Part shown: positions 47,920 through 59,538 of the stretch, one piece after another
How the letters are laid out: every line of letters starts with the position of its first letter
How positions within the stretch are numbered: the stretch's first letter is position 1
DNA from: Labyrinthula sp. Ha
Lineage: Eukaryota; Sar; Bigyra; Labyrinthulida; Labyrinthulaceae
DNA length: 64,000 bases
Assembly (NCBI GenBank): GCA_015227615.1
Contig: JAALGZ010000035.1
Span: forward strand, 1 to 64,000
Direction: 5' to 3'
Position numbers and translations under genes: made by a program
The notes under the pieces: model-generated
Told to the model about the DNA's origin: nothing
The model's input: only the letters and a program-made list of their open reading frames with translations
Database searches by the model: none

Positions 47920-49514
47920 ATTATTTCTTCTATTTATTTTGATAAAGTTTGTTTTGCTGGAAACAGGGAGAACTTAAACCCAACCATAAGTGTCTGTTAG
48001 CTTCATCTACCGACCTCTTTCCTTAACTCTGTTGTTTCTCTATCTTACTCCGGGTACAATATGGACGTCTTCGCTGCAAGTATGGGACTTCAACGACATA
48101 TTACAATCAATACGCACATCATATCACCTCAATTCCCGACACTTATTTTGGATGCATATCGTTTTTTTCACATATCCCGAGTTACTTTTCCATTAATCAA
48201 TTAAAACTCTTCGGCCAACTTCATTTTTTTTTCACGAATTCCTCATTTCATATTTAACGGATAAGAGTAAGTTCCAGGCAATAAAATATTTTAATAATAT
48301 TCTTGTTTAAGTAAGAATTTCAATACAAATAAAACTAATAGAATAATTAAAACTTTGCAATAGAATAAAAAATAAAGATTGGGTTTGATAAGAGTTTCGA
48401 AGTAATATCTTATTTCAAAGCTGAAGTCATATATTGTGTAATATTCTTTAAGTTAGGAATAACTTCTTTAAAGATATAGCGAGAAAGTTGGTGTGAGATG
48501 CGGGATCACGGTTATAGCTAATATATTAATGTTAACTTTAATTATACCCTATTGTTAACAGAAACTATATTAATAAATAGAAGAATGAATAAATAGAAAG
48601 CATTTATATGCCACCAGGATAGTCAAGTTTTAATTGAGCAGGAAAAGAATGTAAGATTTTTAAGCAAAAGTTATAAGATCTTAAAACTACATAGCTTTCA
48701 GCAAGATTTTCTTAGGTCATAGAGATTTTTTTCTTCTATATTGAATAAACTTAGTGGATAAAGGTTAGTTCTTTTACACGGATAATTTCTTATAGGAAAA
48801 TGGTGACTTAAGTAATAAAAAGTTTGTTTACCAGGATTAGAGTTAGAAATGCTTCCTCAATAAATACTTATAGGGAAAAAAATATACAAAATATTATTAA
48901 CTTAAAACCATTAATACTATAATTTTGCAATATGAGAATTATTTTCTTTCTTTCTCAGTTTGCCACTTTATCTTTGCAGATTATGTTTCTAAACCTAATA
49001 CTTTGTCCAAAGTAATAGAATACTTTAAGTTAGAACAAACCTGGAAGACTTGATTGCTCTTGATCCAAATCAACAGTAATATTACAAATATTAAACTAAT
49101 ATCCTTTTAGTGCGACATATTTTCGTGTAGAACACATACAAGGTTGCTGAACATTGAGAACCCATCTACAGCAAACTCCCATAGAATTCAATAGCGGTAA
49201 CAACGAAACCGCTGAAACACGGGTTAAAGATACTGAATCATTCTTTCATTTATCTTAAATTTAAAGAATAACCATTCGTATATGAGAACTCAGATGAGTT
49301 TGAAATGACCTAAATAAAAAGTAAGAACAGTAAACAATAAAAAGTGTTCATAGTACTTTGCATGGTAATGCACCACTGTATTTCTTGTAATTGTTGTTTT
49401 TTCTTCCTCAAAAATATTCCTGAAAAAGAAAAACAAAAAAAATTGATTCCCTGATGAATAAATAGAAATATGTTTATTATATTCACCCAAGATATTCATT
49501 CAGAATCATTTTAA
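47920..49514. other. 1.6-kb AT-rich intergenic region
   Basis: Holds the divergent promoters of the 660-residue gene (-) and RING-H2 protein 2 (+). No motif, RNA gene or coding remnant was recognised. Confidence 0.5.
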
Positions 49515-49954
49515 ATGAAATTACAACCAGAAAAAACCATATGCTTGCCCCACGGGTCACAGGTAACCCTCGTCCACCTCCCAAAATGTTCAATCTGTTT
49601 GCACAGCCTTAACACGGATGTACATTCGTCTTTTCTTTTCTTTTTAGTTGGTTGCATTAAAACCTTGTGGACATATTTTTCATTATCCATGTATGAAAAA
49701 AATAAAACAAACTTCCAAGGGATACATTAAGTGTCCAACTTGCAGATCCTTTTGTAGCTCGAGTAAGAGTAAATTAAGCTATTTTTAACTCTTAGGTTAT
49801 ATTAAAGTATATTTTGAACAAGCTTGATTTCCAGATATTTTATGAAGTAGAATATGAACCTGTAACTATACATAATAAGGAGAAAAGGATGAATGAAATT
49901 ATGCTGGAAATGAACAAGTTATGGAAACAATATGAAGCTTTAAAGTTGCAGTAG
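49515..49954 (+). CDS. RING-H2 protein 2, four exons with an 11-nt microexon
   Basis: Exons 49515-49619, 49648-49762, 49796-49806 (11 nt) and 49835-49954 are joined over introns of 28, 33 and 28 nt and give 116 residues. The RING reads KCSIC ... PCGHIFHYPC ... CPTCRS (C3H2C3). The microexon (GTTATATTAAA) supplies YIK, and exon 4 starts IFYEVEYEP, parallel to LFYDLDPEK in the paralogue at 45222-45711. First exons are both exactly 35 codons and align without gaps (TLVHLPKCSICL against GLVYVPKCAICL). The C terminus is a short charged helix. Predicted zinc-binding E3 ligase or adaptor. Readthrough of intron 1 makes a misleading 71-codon frame. It is convergent with NLP gene 1. Confidence 0.85.
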
Positions 49955-50083
49955 AATTCATAGATTATACTTTCTTGATTTCTTATAAATGAATAAAATA
50001 AATATTAAAGTATATATTTTATTTTATCTATCATTTGATTCCCAAAAACTATTTTATAAGTTTATTTCTTGCAGTATTAAAAA

Positions 50084-50147
50084 TCTCGATAACAAGATTA
50101 AACATTATAAATATTTCTCGATAACAAGATTAAACTTTATAAATATT
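50084..50147. repeat. two tandem 32-bp units
   Basis: The unit beginning TCTCGATAACAAGATTAAAC occurs twice head to tail (50084-50115, 50116-50147) with one difference by eye. It lies between the convergent ends of RING-H2 protein 2 and NLP gene 1, perhaps in a 3' untranslated region. Confidence 0.85.
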
Positions 50148-50181
50148 TATACATGTTCCTTTTTCTATAGTGTATAAACAC

Positions 50182-50957
50182 TTAAAGAACAAAAGCAGGA
50201 TATCCAGATGGTCTATATAGGTTAATATAAGTTAACCATTGCGAGTCCTTAATTTTGAAACTCGTCTTTCCATAACTAAAACTATTGAGTTTATTTCTAA
50301 AATCTGAAGGTTGCATATATGCACTACTTCCATAAACCCAATTTAAGATTTTTGGAGTAACAAAAGTTCCATATGGATTTTCTGCTACTTCATTACTATT
50401 TGCAAATCTAAAAGAATGGGTTGTAGGCCCATCCTTATGATAAACAATCTTTACATGTCCATTTTGAAGTGGTACATTTGAAATAGGTCTTGTATATAAG
50501 TCTCCATGTGCAGAATAGGACGCATGAGTTATTACTCCATTAAGTGTCCAAATTGCAACATCTTCAATATCATGACTAAAATAAAACAAGAGAATAATTT
50601 ATACACATGTCCCCAAGGATTACCACTAACTTCCTGATCTTTTTCAAAATATAATGCGTATAAATGTACACAACGTGTACCTGATGTATAGGTACAACTG
50701 TGGCGATGATACGTGTTCGAATACTGTAGGAAGTTGCTGGTTCTACATCCTTGTGTAATGGTACCAGAGAGTGGTGTTCCAGGATTTTGAGCACCTTCAC
50801 TTGAGATTGCTGCAGCTGGAAGACAGCTATCTGCATCAAAGTCAAATACAGGTGCAAGTCCAGCGACATTACCGGTGAAAGGAATTTTCTGAGGTAATGC
50901 GGGGAAATCAGCTGCGTGCAAAATAGCCGGGAGAAATGCAAATAGAATTATTTTCAT
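50182..50957 (-). CDS. necrosis-inducing-like protein (NLP/NPP1) 1, two exons
   Basis: Exons 50957-50605 and 50575-50182 are joined over a 29-nt intron (GTATAA...TTTAG) and give 248 residues. The signal peptide is about residues 1-15 (KIILFAFLPAILHA), then the mature chain, so the protein is secreted. NPP1-family blocks: LAPVFDFDADSC, SNTYHRHSC, LYALYFEKDQ and the metal/active-site heptapeptide, here GHVHDIE instead of GHRHDWE (His, Asp and Glu kept; Arg and Trp changed), followed by DVAIW. The intron falls inside the codon for the V of that motif. Four cysteines in exon 1 could form two disulfides. Family members bind plant sphingolipids and permeabilise membranes, but many are non-cytolytic, and the altered heptapeptide leaves the activity open. 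Confidence 0.9.
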
Positions 50958-51022
50958 ATTTATTGAGTTCTTTGTTGAAGTTTGGTTTTGATGAGATTGA
51001 GAAGTTTTGTGTTGTAAAGGGG

Positions 51023-54000
51023 AAGATTTTCTGTCACACGGTTGTTTTCTTCTTGTCCCTGAACTCTAAGCGAAACATAGTAAAATAAGTAAAACCTTTT
51101 TTTTCATTTATTATTTTATCTATTTATTTATATTTATTATACAGTTGTCCTTTGAAATATATGTTAATAAACCATCAAAAATACATTTTATTAATTCAAT
51201 TATTTTAAATAACCGTTTAATATAGTAAAATATGTCTTTTATAGCCATAACAAATGTTCCGGAATTAATTCCATACAACATATCGAATACTTAATAGATT
51301 CAGTTATAGAATAATGTTCCAGATTAAGTAAAACAATATATTCGCTTTTCTGTGTAGAATACAGTTAGGGTTTCTATCGTAATAAACGTTAACTAACGGT
51401 AAGAATAGGTAGAAATATTGCTTAACGTTAAGGAATCAGTTATTAAACGTTTATTAGTGACGAATTAATGTTAGAAAACAAAAGTGATAACTTTTGGTCT
51501 TCCCAAAACACACATAGCAATTTAGTATTGTTCCCTAAATTATATGTTCATAATATATGATACCTATATTCTTTCTCTAAAGGAATTGAATTGAAGACAA
51601 AACTGACTTAGAAGTAGATTCAACAAAGAATCAACATCATTTTCAAGGTATTTGATATGAAAATCTTTCCGTGACTACTAACCTTACCTTTGAAGTTATC
51701 TCAACTTCAGTTCAAAATAAACCCATGGAAAGTAAATAAATTTTCCAAATACATTTTTCAGATGCTTTTAAGGAACAGATTCTACTCTCTAGGAGAAAAT
51801 GGAACTGATGAAATAGAGGCAATACCATGGTGACAACGAAAACGTAGGATATAAAAATCTAAAATTGTACTTAATAAATATTACATTAAGGTCAATATAG
51901 TTCATTTTCTTTGTTTTTTCTTTTAGCCTAGTCTTTTTGCTTTCCCTTACAAACAAACACGTCTTTCAAACAGTTCAGCTAAGCAAAATCTCCAAAAAAT
52001 AGAGGACGACTAGTTCTGAACCTTCAGCTAACAATTGAATATTTGTTCATTCCTATATATTATTTGCAGTTATATTCCCACTACTTTTTATGTTCACACA
52101 AGCAGTTTTTTTTTAACTTGTTTGGTTTTGGCTTTGACCAGCAAGACAAAATTTCGAGTATGTTGAATTTCCCAAAACACAGCAGTACTTGCCGTTACCT
52201 ATTATGTTTATCTAGAATTCCATTAAGTTCACGTTAACTCTGTAAAATGATAAGTCTACAATTTTGCTTAACGTTAATAACGGCGAAGGAAATAATCGGA
52301 AAATTAACGTTAGCTATCGTGAAGAACGATATGATAAGCAACCCTAAATACATTTATTCTTGAGGATTTAAACTCTAATCTATTGTATCAAAAAACTATA
52401 ATAGTTTTCTTGCTTAGTCTACACTTCAAACCTTTAATATATATATACATCCATAGAATTAATTGACATATCAGTACACATCAACACTTTTACAAATATT
52501 ATAGATGTGAAATTATATTTAGCTGCATTGCCAAACTATTAATAAAAAGCAAATACAAATAAACTAGATTTTCATCTAGTTTCACTCTCAATGGGTATTC
52601 CCAATGCATAATTTAACCCTTCTTTCAATATACTTCTAGATTTATAAGAGGTTTCTAGTTCCTACACAAGATCCATATGGTACAGATCCCTAGTAGAGAT
52701 TAATGTTTCATTTAAATCTAACATCGGCATCTGACTCAATAAAGGTTACATGTTGATACTAAGTACTTAACAATAAATTATTTTACGAACACCAGAGCTT
52801 TTTCTTGGACTTAACTAATCCTGCGTGAATTCAAATTTTAAAAACTCTTGTTTCAACCATCCTTGCATAGTGCTTTATCCGATTTACTTTTACCAAACCA
52901 CCATCATATATTGTCTCACTTGAAATCTCAAATCAGCGTAGGAAAAATTTATATGGAAAAAAGTTTGAGAAATGAATTAACAATTCATGCTATAGAATTC
53001 TAATTACCAAGGATACGCGCCTTTAACAATTGATTTTAGGTTAATCTTATACTATTTTTTGAAATCAAAAGTTTCAGTAGTAAGAATCCAGAGAAAATAT
53101 GCGGAATTGTTTCATAACTCGGTAAAAGTCATAGAGTTATACTCCTGTATGACTAAGTAGGAACTAGAATAGAACCAAATTTTCAACTAATGTTGAACAG
53201 AAATATAGATATTTCGAATTATTTATCTCCAATAGCTAATGAACATTACATCGATATATTATTCATTTTCTCACAGGTATCCAAAAACTCTTCTGATTAC
53301 TATCCAAAGAATATTTCTTCAAATGGCTAATCACTTCCTGGTAATTAACTGATTCATAATTTAATTGACGATAGAACACTATTAGCCATGTCTAATGCAA
53401 TTATTTTTACAAATATACATAATAACAAGTCACAGAAAAAATATTTTACCCGGTATTAACATACACCGTGAGATTGAAGAATTTTGACTCAAAGAACGTT
53501 TCCGTATTTCTATGCACACAGCTTGCACTATTTAGCTTAGTTTTCCGCGGATGACCCAGGTCATAAAATTAAGTTACGGAAGTGAAATTCTTATTCATAC
53601 AGAGTGTTGATATTAATTATCAGCATTAGAGACATGAGGGTAAGTAGTCCCATATCTCTGTTTCAAACTATTTCCTTCAATCTTGTATTTATTGTGTTTT
53701 CTATGGAGTTTCTAGTATTATGTCGGAATGTGTCTCGTCACAAGGAGAAAGCATTGTATTTCACCTTTCCAATCCCAACACAGGAGTTCAAATTAACAAT
53801 ATGTTCTCTTTTCCACCATTGTAAAGTACATGGGCATTGTAGGCTTCCCTCTTGGTATGATGATACCAGCGAGTCTAAGTATACAATACTAATGTTTGAC
53901 ACCTAGGGATGAATATAATCATGATGAATATTTATATTCTAACTAACAAATACCAGAAAAGGTTTCATTAAATTATTCGGATATTTGTTTTTGCTTTAGA

Positions 54001-55390
54001 TTTTATTTTATAGGACAAGCCACGCTTTGGGTTATATTTACTAGATTTCATCGATAAAAAACTGTGTATCACCCAAAAAATTTCGATATTGTATACTGTC
54101 TTGCTGGATGAAATTCATATATATATATCACCCTTCTACTAGTCATGGTATTCATTTTGAATTTAAAACTGAGGATTATCAATTATTCTAAGAGCTCTAG
54201 AATAAACGAAGGTTGGAAATGGAAATATACTTAAAATTATAAGTTTTGCGCGAGTATATTATTAGAGTCTGCTCCAAAATTATACTTTCCTGTCTTTTAG
54301 GCTGACTTCCTCCTTTATACCTTTTTATGCAAATCTATTATGATAATTAAAGCTTCTGTGCTATAATACTTTTGTAAATCGTGGCAAGAACCCAGCCAGT
54401 AACAGCCTTTAGGGAAATGCACTTGACATAGCCATTTCTAGTTGTAATTTATAGTACCTACAACATCAACGTGTTGATTGGCACTTAATGTATATCAATT
54501 ATAATAGAAGTCTCAGAAAAAAAGAATACCGAAGTAACTGTAGTACCTGTTTATTATACCATCGATATCTTTAAGATTCGAAAGTTTCAGTGAACAGAGG
54601 CTTTTACATTTGCAGCTCAGATTGTGATATCAAGCCACTAGATAAAATAACGATACATAGATTAAATTAACTTAACCGAGAGTATAATAGCAAACAAATA
54701 AATTATTCTCATATATGCATCTAGGAATGTTTGTTTATATCAAAGATGGAATATCATAATATAAGGGTAATACATCCGATAGTATCGTGTAAGATGCCTC
54801 TTAATTACAGGATTTGAAAAAATACTCACAAGAGGAACTAAGTTTCCTGAAATTGTATCCTATCTGAGCATTTCTATCTTTATTATCTAAATAAGTTTAT
54901 GGTTTTCATGTTACTTGAAGATATAGTTCAACAAGTTGAATCTGATCTAAACACTAATAATCTACAAACGAGTTGATAAACTCTTAACTCAGCCTAGTTA
55001 TATTTTCCCCATCTGGTATTGATACAATCATGGAATATACTCCTATAGTACATTGCACCAATTCAGCACAATTCTGTTTGTTGTTTCAAAATAAATGTGC
55101 TAGATTATTGTGCTAATACATGTATATACTGTTAGTTCATGACTAAGACATCTCCAATAGTAGTTTTTATGCCTCTTTGGTAAGACTTCAATATATGGCC
55201 GTTTAATCTCTTAGCTATATTCAAGAATCTGATCAATCACCTTATCTACTTCTAGTATTAATGAAGATACTGTGTATAGTTTGTGAATTAGTTGGTCCTC
55301 AAATTTATTTTGGAAAATGATATTAGTATCAGTCAGGATACCTAATAAGAAAATATTAAAATTACATAAAGTCCTTATCATTCACTCATC
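51023..55390. repeat. segmental repeat, copy A (at least 4.4 kb)
   Basis: Nearly identical to 59539-64000, offset 8516 bp (8610 bp after a 94-bp insertion in copy B). The left edge is abrupt at about 51023, 66 bp upstream of the NLP 1 start codon. The right edge is at or beyond 55390 and cannot be set because copy B runs off the window. It contains no supported gene. Two identical short frames (52043 and 53604 in this copy) are only shared because the DNA is duplicated. Contains TTAACGTTAA palindromes at 51422 and 52268. Confidence 0.93.
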
Positions 55391-58300
55391 TATAGCAAGA
55401 TATCAATTCAATTAAGACCCATATAAGTAAAAAATGAGAATCGTATATTCATGTGAGGATTTTTACTTGAAACTTACAATAGAGAAAGAATATATACCAG
55501 AACAAAAAAATGTCATAAATTATTACCTAGAGACATTGAGACCAAATACATGCAACCTAATAAAATATCTTGGGATAAATATCTTAGTTGAAGAGCAATA
55601 AATATTATGTAGAATCCACATTGTAATTCTTTCTTTCTCTAAATCTGAATTTTTTTCATTCGTATATTTAAAGTCATCTGTCGATAGTATGTACCGGCTG
55701 AGTCCTTAATTCTAAGATTGTGCTGTTTCTTTTCTTGAGATATTTGATGTGGGAATTCGGATACATTTAATATTATCACTGCTTTGTTCTAAGGAATATA
55801 CGATGAAACGATGCTTTAATTATGATGCAGAAAGCAATAAAAATTTCTACTCGTAGCAGCCAAGCATTAATATCTTGAGAATTGCTCTTAATATAGAGCT
55901 AAGTATTCAAATGAGAGTGAGACCTAGAAGAGAAGAAATAGTGTATGAAAAGATGGTTTAAATTTGGGAAGCTTTTGTTATTTTTTATTTATTATAGAAA
56001 CCAATTTAATTAGTAAATCTGCAAGAATATCTTATTTCAATTCCAATATCTAATGTATCTCTCCATTAGAATATTGCACAATGAAAAAACTCTGTTTATT
56101 CTATCTTCTACTATTTTAAAGAGAAATACGGTTCAAATAACATGTTCAAACTTGTTTCTTAACATATATCAATCTTATTTAATTTTGTATTCGGTACTTC
56201 TTAGTTAATCATGGATTACTTATAGGAGTCATTTTTTCTGAAATCTTTTATATTTAGTTGGCTCTCATAATGAATGATGGAGCCACATTAGAAATAAAGC
56301 AATTTACTGATATTCTTATTAAAGGTTGTCATACATATTAAATATTTCATTGTCTGCTTAGATAAATAGTTAGAATATTTTTTGTTAGTTCCTTATTTTA
56401 AGCCCAGCAGAAATGAGTTAAGGATAAATGGGCTACCCTTTCATAAAATGTTTTTCCGACGGCTATAATGGTAATATTCAACCAGAACATTGAGTAAATG
56501 GTTACAAAAGCTTTGAGATTTCTGGAGATAGTGTCAAATAGTTGTCAGCTTAAAAGTTTCTGTCTTCATATTTATTCCTTAAGGGCTTATTCGTGTATTG
56601 GTCATATTTCCAAATATTTTTTCCCATCCATGAAACATCATTAGGTGCAAAGCATTCATTATTTTTCAATTTATGGAAAATTAGCAACTTTCTCGCAGGT
56701 GACAGTTTATTACATAATCTAAAACATGGAAATATTATTACCGAGCTTTTCATTATTTCCAATCTCTTGTTTATAACATATTTGTTTACAGCTTAGTTAT
56801 TAACGTCTTTGCCTAAAGTTCAATTAATGACGCTAGTAGAAATAATATATATAACAACCTATGATCTTACGAGACTGATCAATTGTTTTTTAAATTCTAT
56901 TTTCTGTATTAAAACTACAATTTTCTTCAAAAGGGGTAATAACTGTATTTTTTGGGGGTTACGATACAATTTTAAAGAATATTGCAACCTTTACACTGTC
57001 ATCAGCTCATCTAGAATCATTTTATCAGCTCTTTACTAGCTGGTTAATGTAGAAATGACTGAAAATAGTGAAAGCCACTATGGTACCAATGGAATGAAAC
57101 AGCAGGATAAACATAAAGAACCTTTGTTGGTTATTATAATTTCTGGGACAAGTTTATTCAACTTTATATAAGCTCTTTCAACAATATATATTAGCTACTT
57201 TTCACTTACTAATTTTCGAACTTAATAACCATTAATACTTAGAGTATTCCTGTTAAACTTATTTAAATATATAGAACTTGTTTCAAGGTTATAATTTCCT
57301 AATAATATCTTTCATACAGTTCTAGGGACATGATACTCATATAGAATTGTGTTTAGCTAAGAAAATTTCTATGATTACTCTGTTTTAAGTATTGAGCTAT
57401 TGAATAACATAATTGGTACTCGTGGGTGCTTTAACTAGTAAACTATATATTTAATTTAAAATGCATAAATCTAAGGGACTCTAGAGTTAACTCAGAGTCA
57501 TATTCTTTGTATATGAGTTTCTCTTGAAGAATAAATTCATTTGTTTTGCCATTTCAACACTACTTAATAGAATTGTGAGAGACAAATAAGATCATTCTAG
57601 ATTGCTGGCGACATGATCCCTGATCTGATTGGTCGAATTAACATAGATATAGTAGTAAAGAGATAAGTTCTTAAGAATAGTTTGTGTTATTTTTTATTTA
57701 CAAACTACCGGTAAGTATTAGAAATCTTCGTGCAATAATTTCACCAAGTTTATTCTGGTACATAAATCATCAATGGAGCATTACCAGCAATCCTGCTTTG
57801 ATTGAGAAACTGTTTGCGAAGATGATATGATTCCTTCATGAAAAAGCGAGTTTGTCAGAACTCAGCCAAAGGCACTAACCATATTACCTTTTGTTGATAT
57901 AAATAGCACTTAATTATTTTTTTAATAGAAACTAATAATGGAAACATCCTAAACAACTGTTAATAGCGCAGTTACACCTGAGATTTTCTCAATTCCTGTC
58001 AATACTCAAGAAAAGACAATATCAAGGAAGTTAATACCAATACCTGCTCTAATATATGATTTTTTTAGCATGGAAAGGTTTTTTTATGTTATTATTTCTG
58101 TTCCTACTCTATGTGCTTTTGAAACTATTTTGATTAAATAAATTAGAATTTGAAGCAGATACAAGTATTTGAGTTACTTTGAATACCATATTCAAAGAAT
58201 AAAGATGATGTTCTTTTTTAAGTAAATATTATAATTTAAAATTGTACTTTGCATTAAAATTTCAACTGAACTTACAAATGACTACAATATATTTTATGCA

Positions 58301-58707
58301 ATCATAAGAGTTTGTAACAGAAAAATAATATACTTTTACCCAAGAAGCTCTTTTTTTTTCTATTAAGTTAAATCTATTCAGTTTAACTTATGATAAAAGT
58401 AAAAATTATATTGATAAAAACTATGGATTAGAAGTGTTTAACTTTTAGAAGAGTTGAGAAAGTTAAAACTAATAATTATGTTTTCGAAAGGAAAATATTA
58501 TTTAACTGAATATTTTCATCTAGTATTTCAGGATATTTTTATAATGAATTATATTCTTTTTCTATATTTTTTTTTTAAATATAACTTTTAATTTTATTCT
58601 TTTTTTTTTAATTATTTTAAGGTTTGAGAACCAATATTTCAATATTCATGAAGAAGAATCTCTTATGAATATATATATAAAAGAATATTCCTATCTTTAT
58701 TTATTAC
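55391..58707. other. AT-rich region between repeat A and NLP gene 2
   Basis: No gene was found. Part of it may be the rest of the duplicated unit, whose partner lies beyond the window. A lone CCAAT-type box (ATTGG) is near 57629. Just below 58707, poly-T runs and AT tracts are the probable 3' flank of NLP gene 2. Confidence 0.5.
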
Positions 58708-59483
58708 TTAAAAAGTAAAAACTGGATAACCTGCAGGTCTATATCTATTTACATAACTCAAAAAGTTAGAATCTTTAATCTTGAAACTAGCTGAACCATA
58801 ACTGAATGCATTAATTTTCTCTCTATATTGTTCGTTTGACATTTCTGGAAGATTAACAAACCACCAAGTTGCAATTGGTGGAGTAACAAAAGTTTTATAT
58901 GGATTTTCTGCAGCTTCGTTATTATTTGCAAATCTGAAAGCATGAGTTAAAGCTCCTTCTTTATGATATACAATTTTTACATGTCCATTTTGAAGTGGTA
59001 CATCTGCAATAGGTCTTGTAAATAGTTCTCCATGTGCAGAATAAGATGCATGAGTTATTTTTCCTTTTACAGTCCAAATTGCAACATCTTCAATATCATG
59101 ACTAAAATAAAACTAAAGAATAATTAATACACATGTCCACCACCAAATAAATCTACAGCTTGATCTTTTTCAAAGTATAAGGAATATAAGTGTACACATA
59201 CTTCACCGTCATCCCAAGTACAACTTTGACGATGATAAGTATTAGAATATGATAAGAAATTACTTCTTCTACAATTTCTTGTTACACTTCCTCCAATACT
59301 TTCTCCATTATTTTGTTTACCTTCTTTGGATAAAGCTGCAGCTGGAAAACAACCATCTCCATCAAAGTCAAAAACAGGAGCAAGTCCACCAACATCAGGA
59401 AGAGTTGGAACTTTTTCAGGGATAGCTGGAAAATCGGCTGCCTGAAAAACAGCTGGAATAAATGCATATAGGATTAACTTCAT
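58708..59483 (-). CDS. necrosis-inducing-like protein (NLP/NPP1) 2, two exons
   Basis: Exons 59483-59131 and 59101-58708 are joined over a 29-nt intron (GTATTA...TTTAG) and give 248 residues, exactly the exon lengths of NLP 1. Exon 2 has no ATG near its start and is easily missed. The signal peptide is about 1-15 (KLILYAFIPAVFQA). Same family blocks: LAPVFDFDGDGC, SNTYHRQSC, LYSLYFEKDQ, heptapeptide GHVHDIE then DVAIW. Exon 1 proteins share about 62% of residues with NLP 1, with no gaps. The intron again splits the heptapeptide, at the same phase. Secreted; whether it is cytolytic is unknown. The upstream 4.4 kb is almost identical between the two genes although their coding parts have diverged. 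Confidence 0.9.
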
Positions 59484-59538
59484 ATTTATTTTCTTTTTTT
59501 ATTTGATTGGTTTGGTTTTATTGAATGTTTTTAAAAGA

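Noticed and set aside
49515-49730. 71-codon frame taken as a complete small gene
   Set aside because: It is exon 1 of RING-H2 protein 2 read through its 28-nt intron into the wrong frame.
52043-52237. 64-codon frame also present at 60559-60753
   Set aside because: Same reason: part of the duplicated noncoding repeat, no motif.
53604-53906. 100-codon frame also present at 62120-62422
   Set aside because: Starts with TTG, has no domain, and is identical in both places only because the surrounding repeat is recently duplicated.
56550-57039. Several 67-76 codon frames on both strands
   Set aside because: Overlapping frames on opposite strands, no motifs and no splice-consistent extension.
58758-58943. 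61-codon minus-strand frame within NLP gene 2
   Set aside because: Wrong frame; the NLP exon 2 frame covering the same DNA carries the conserved protein.
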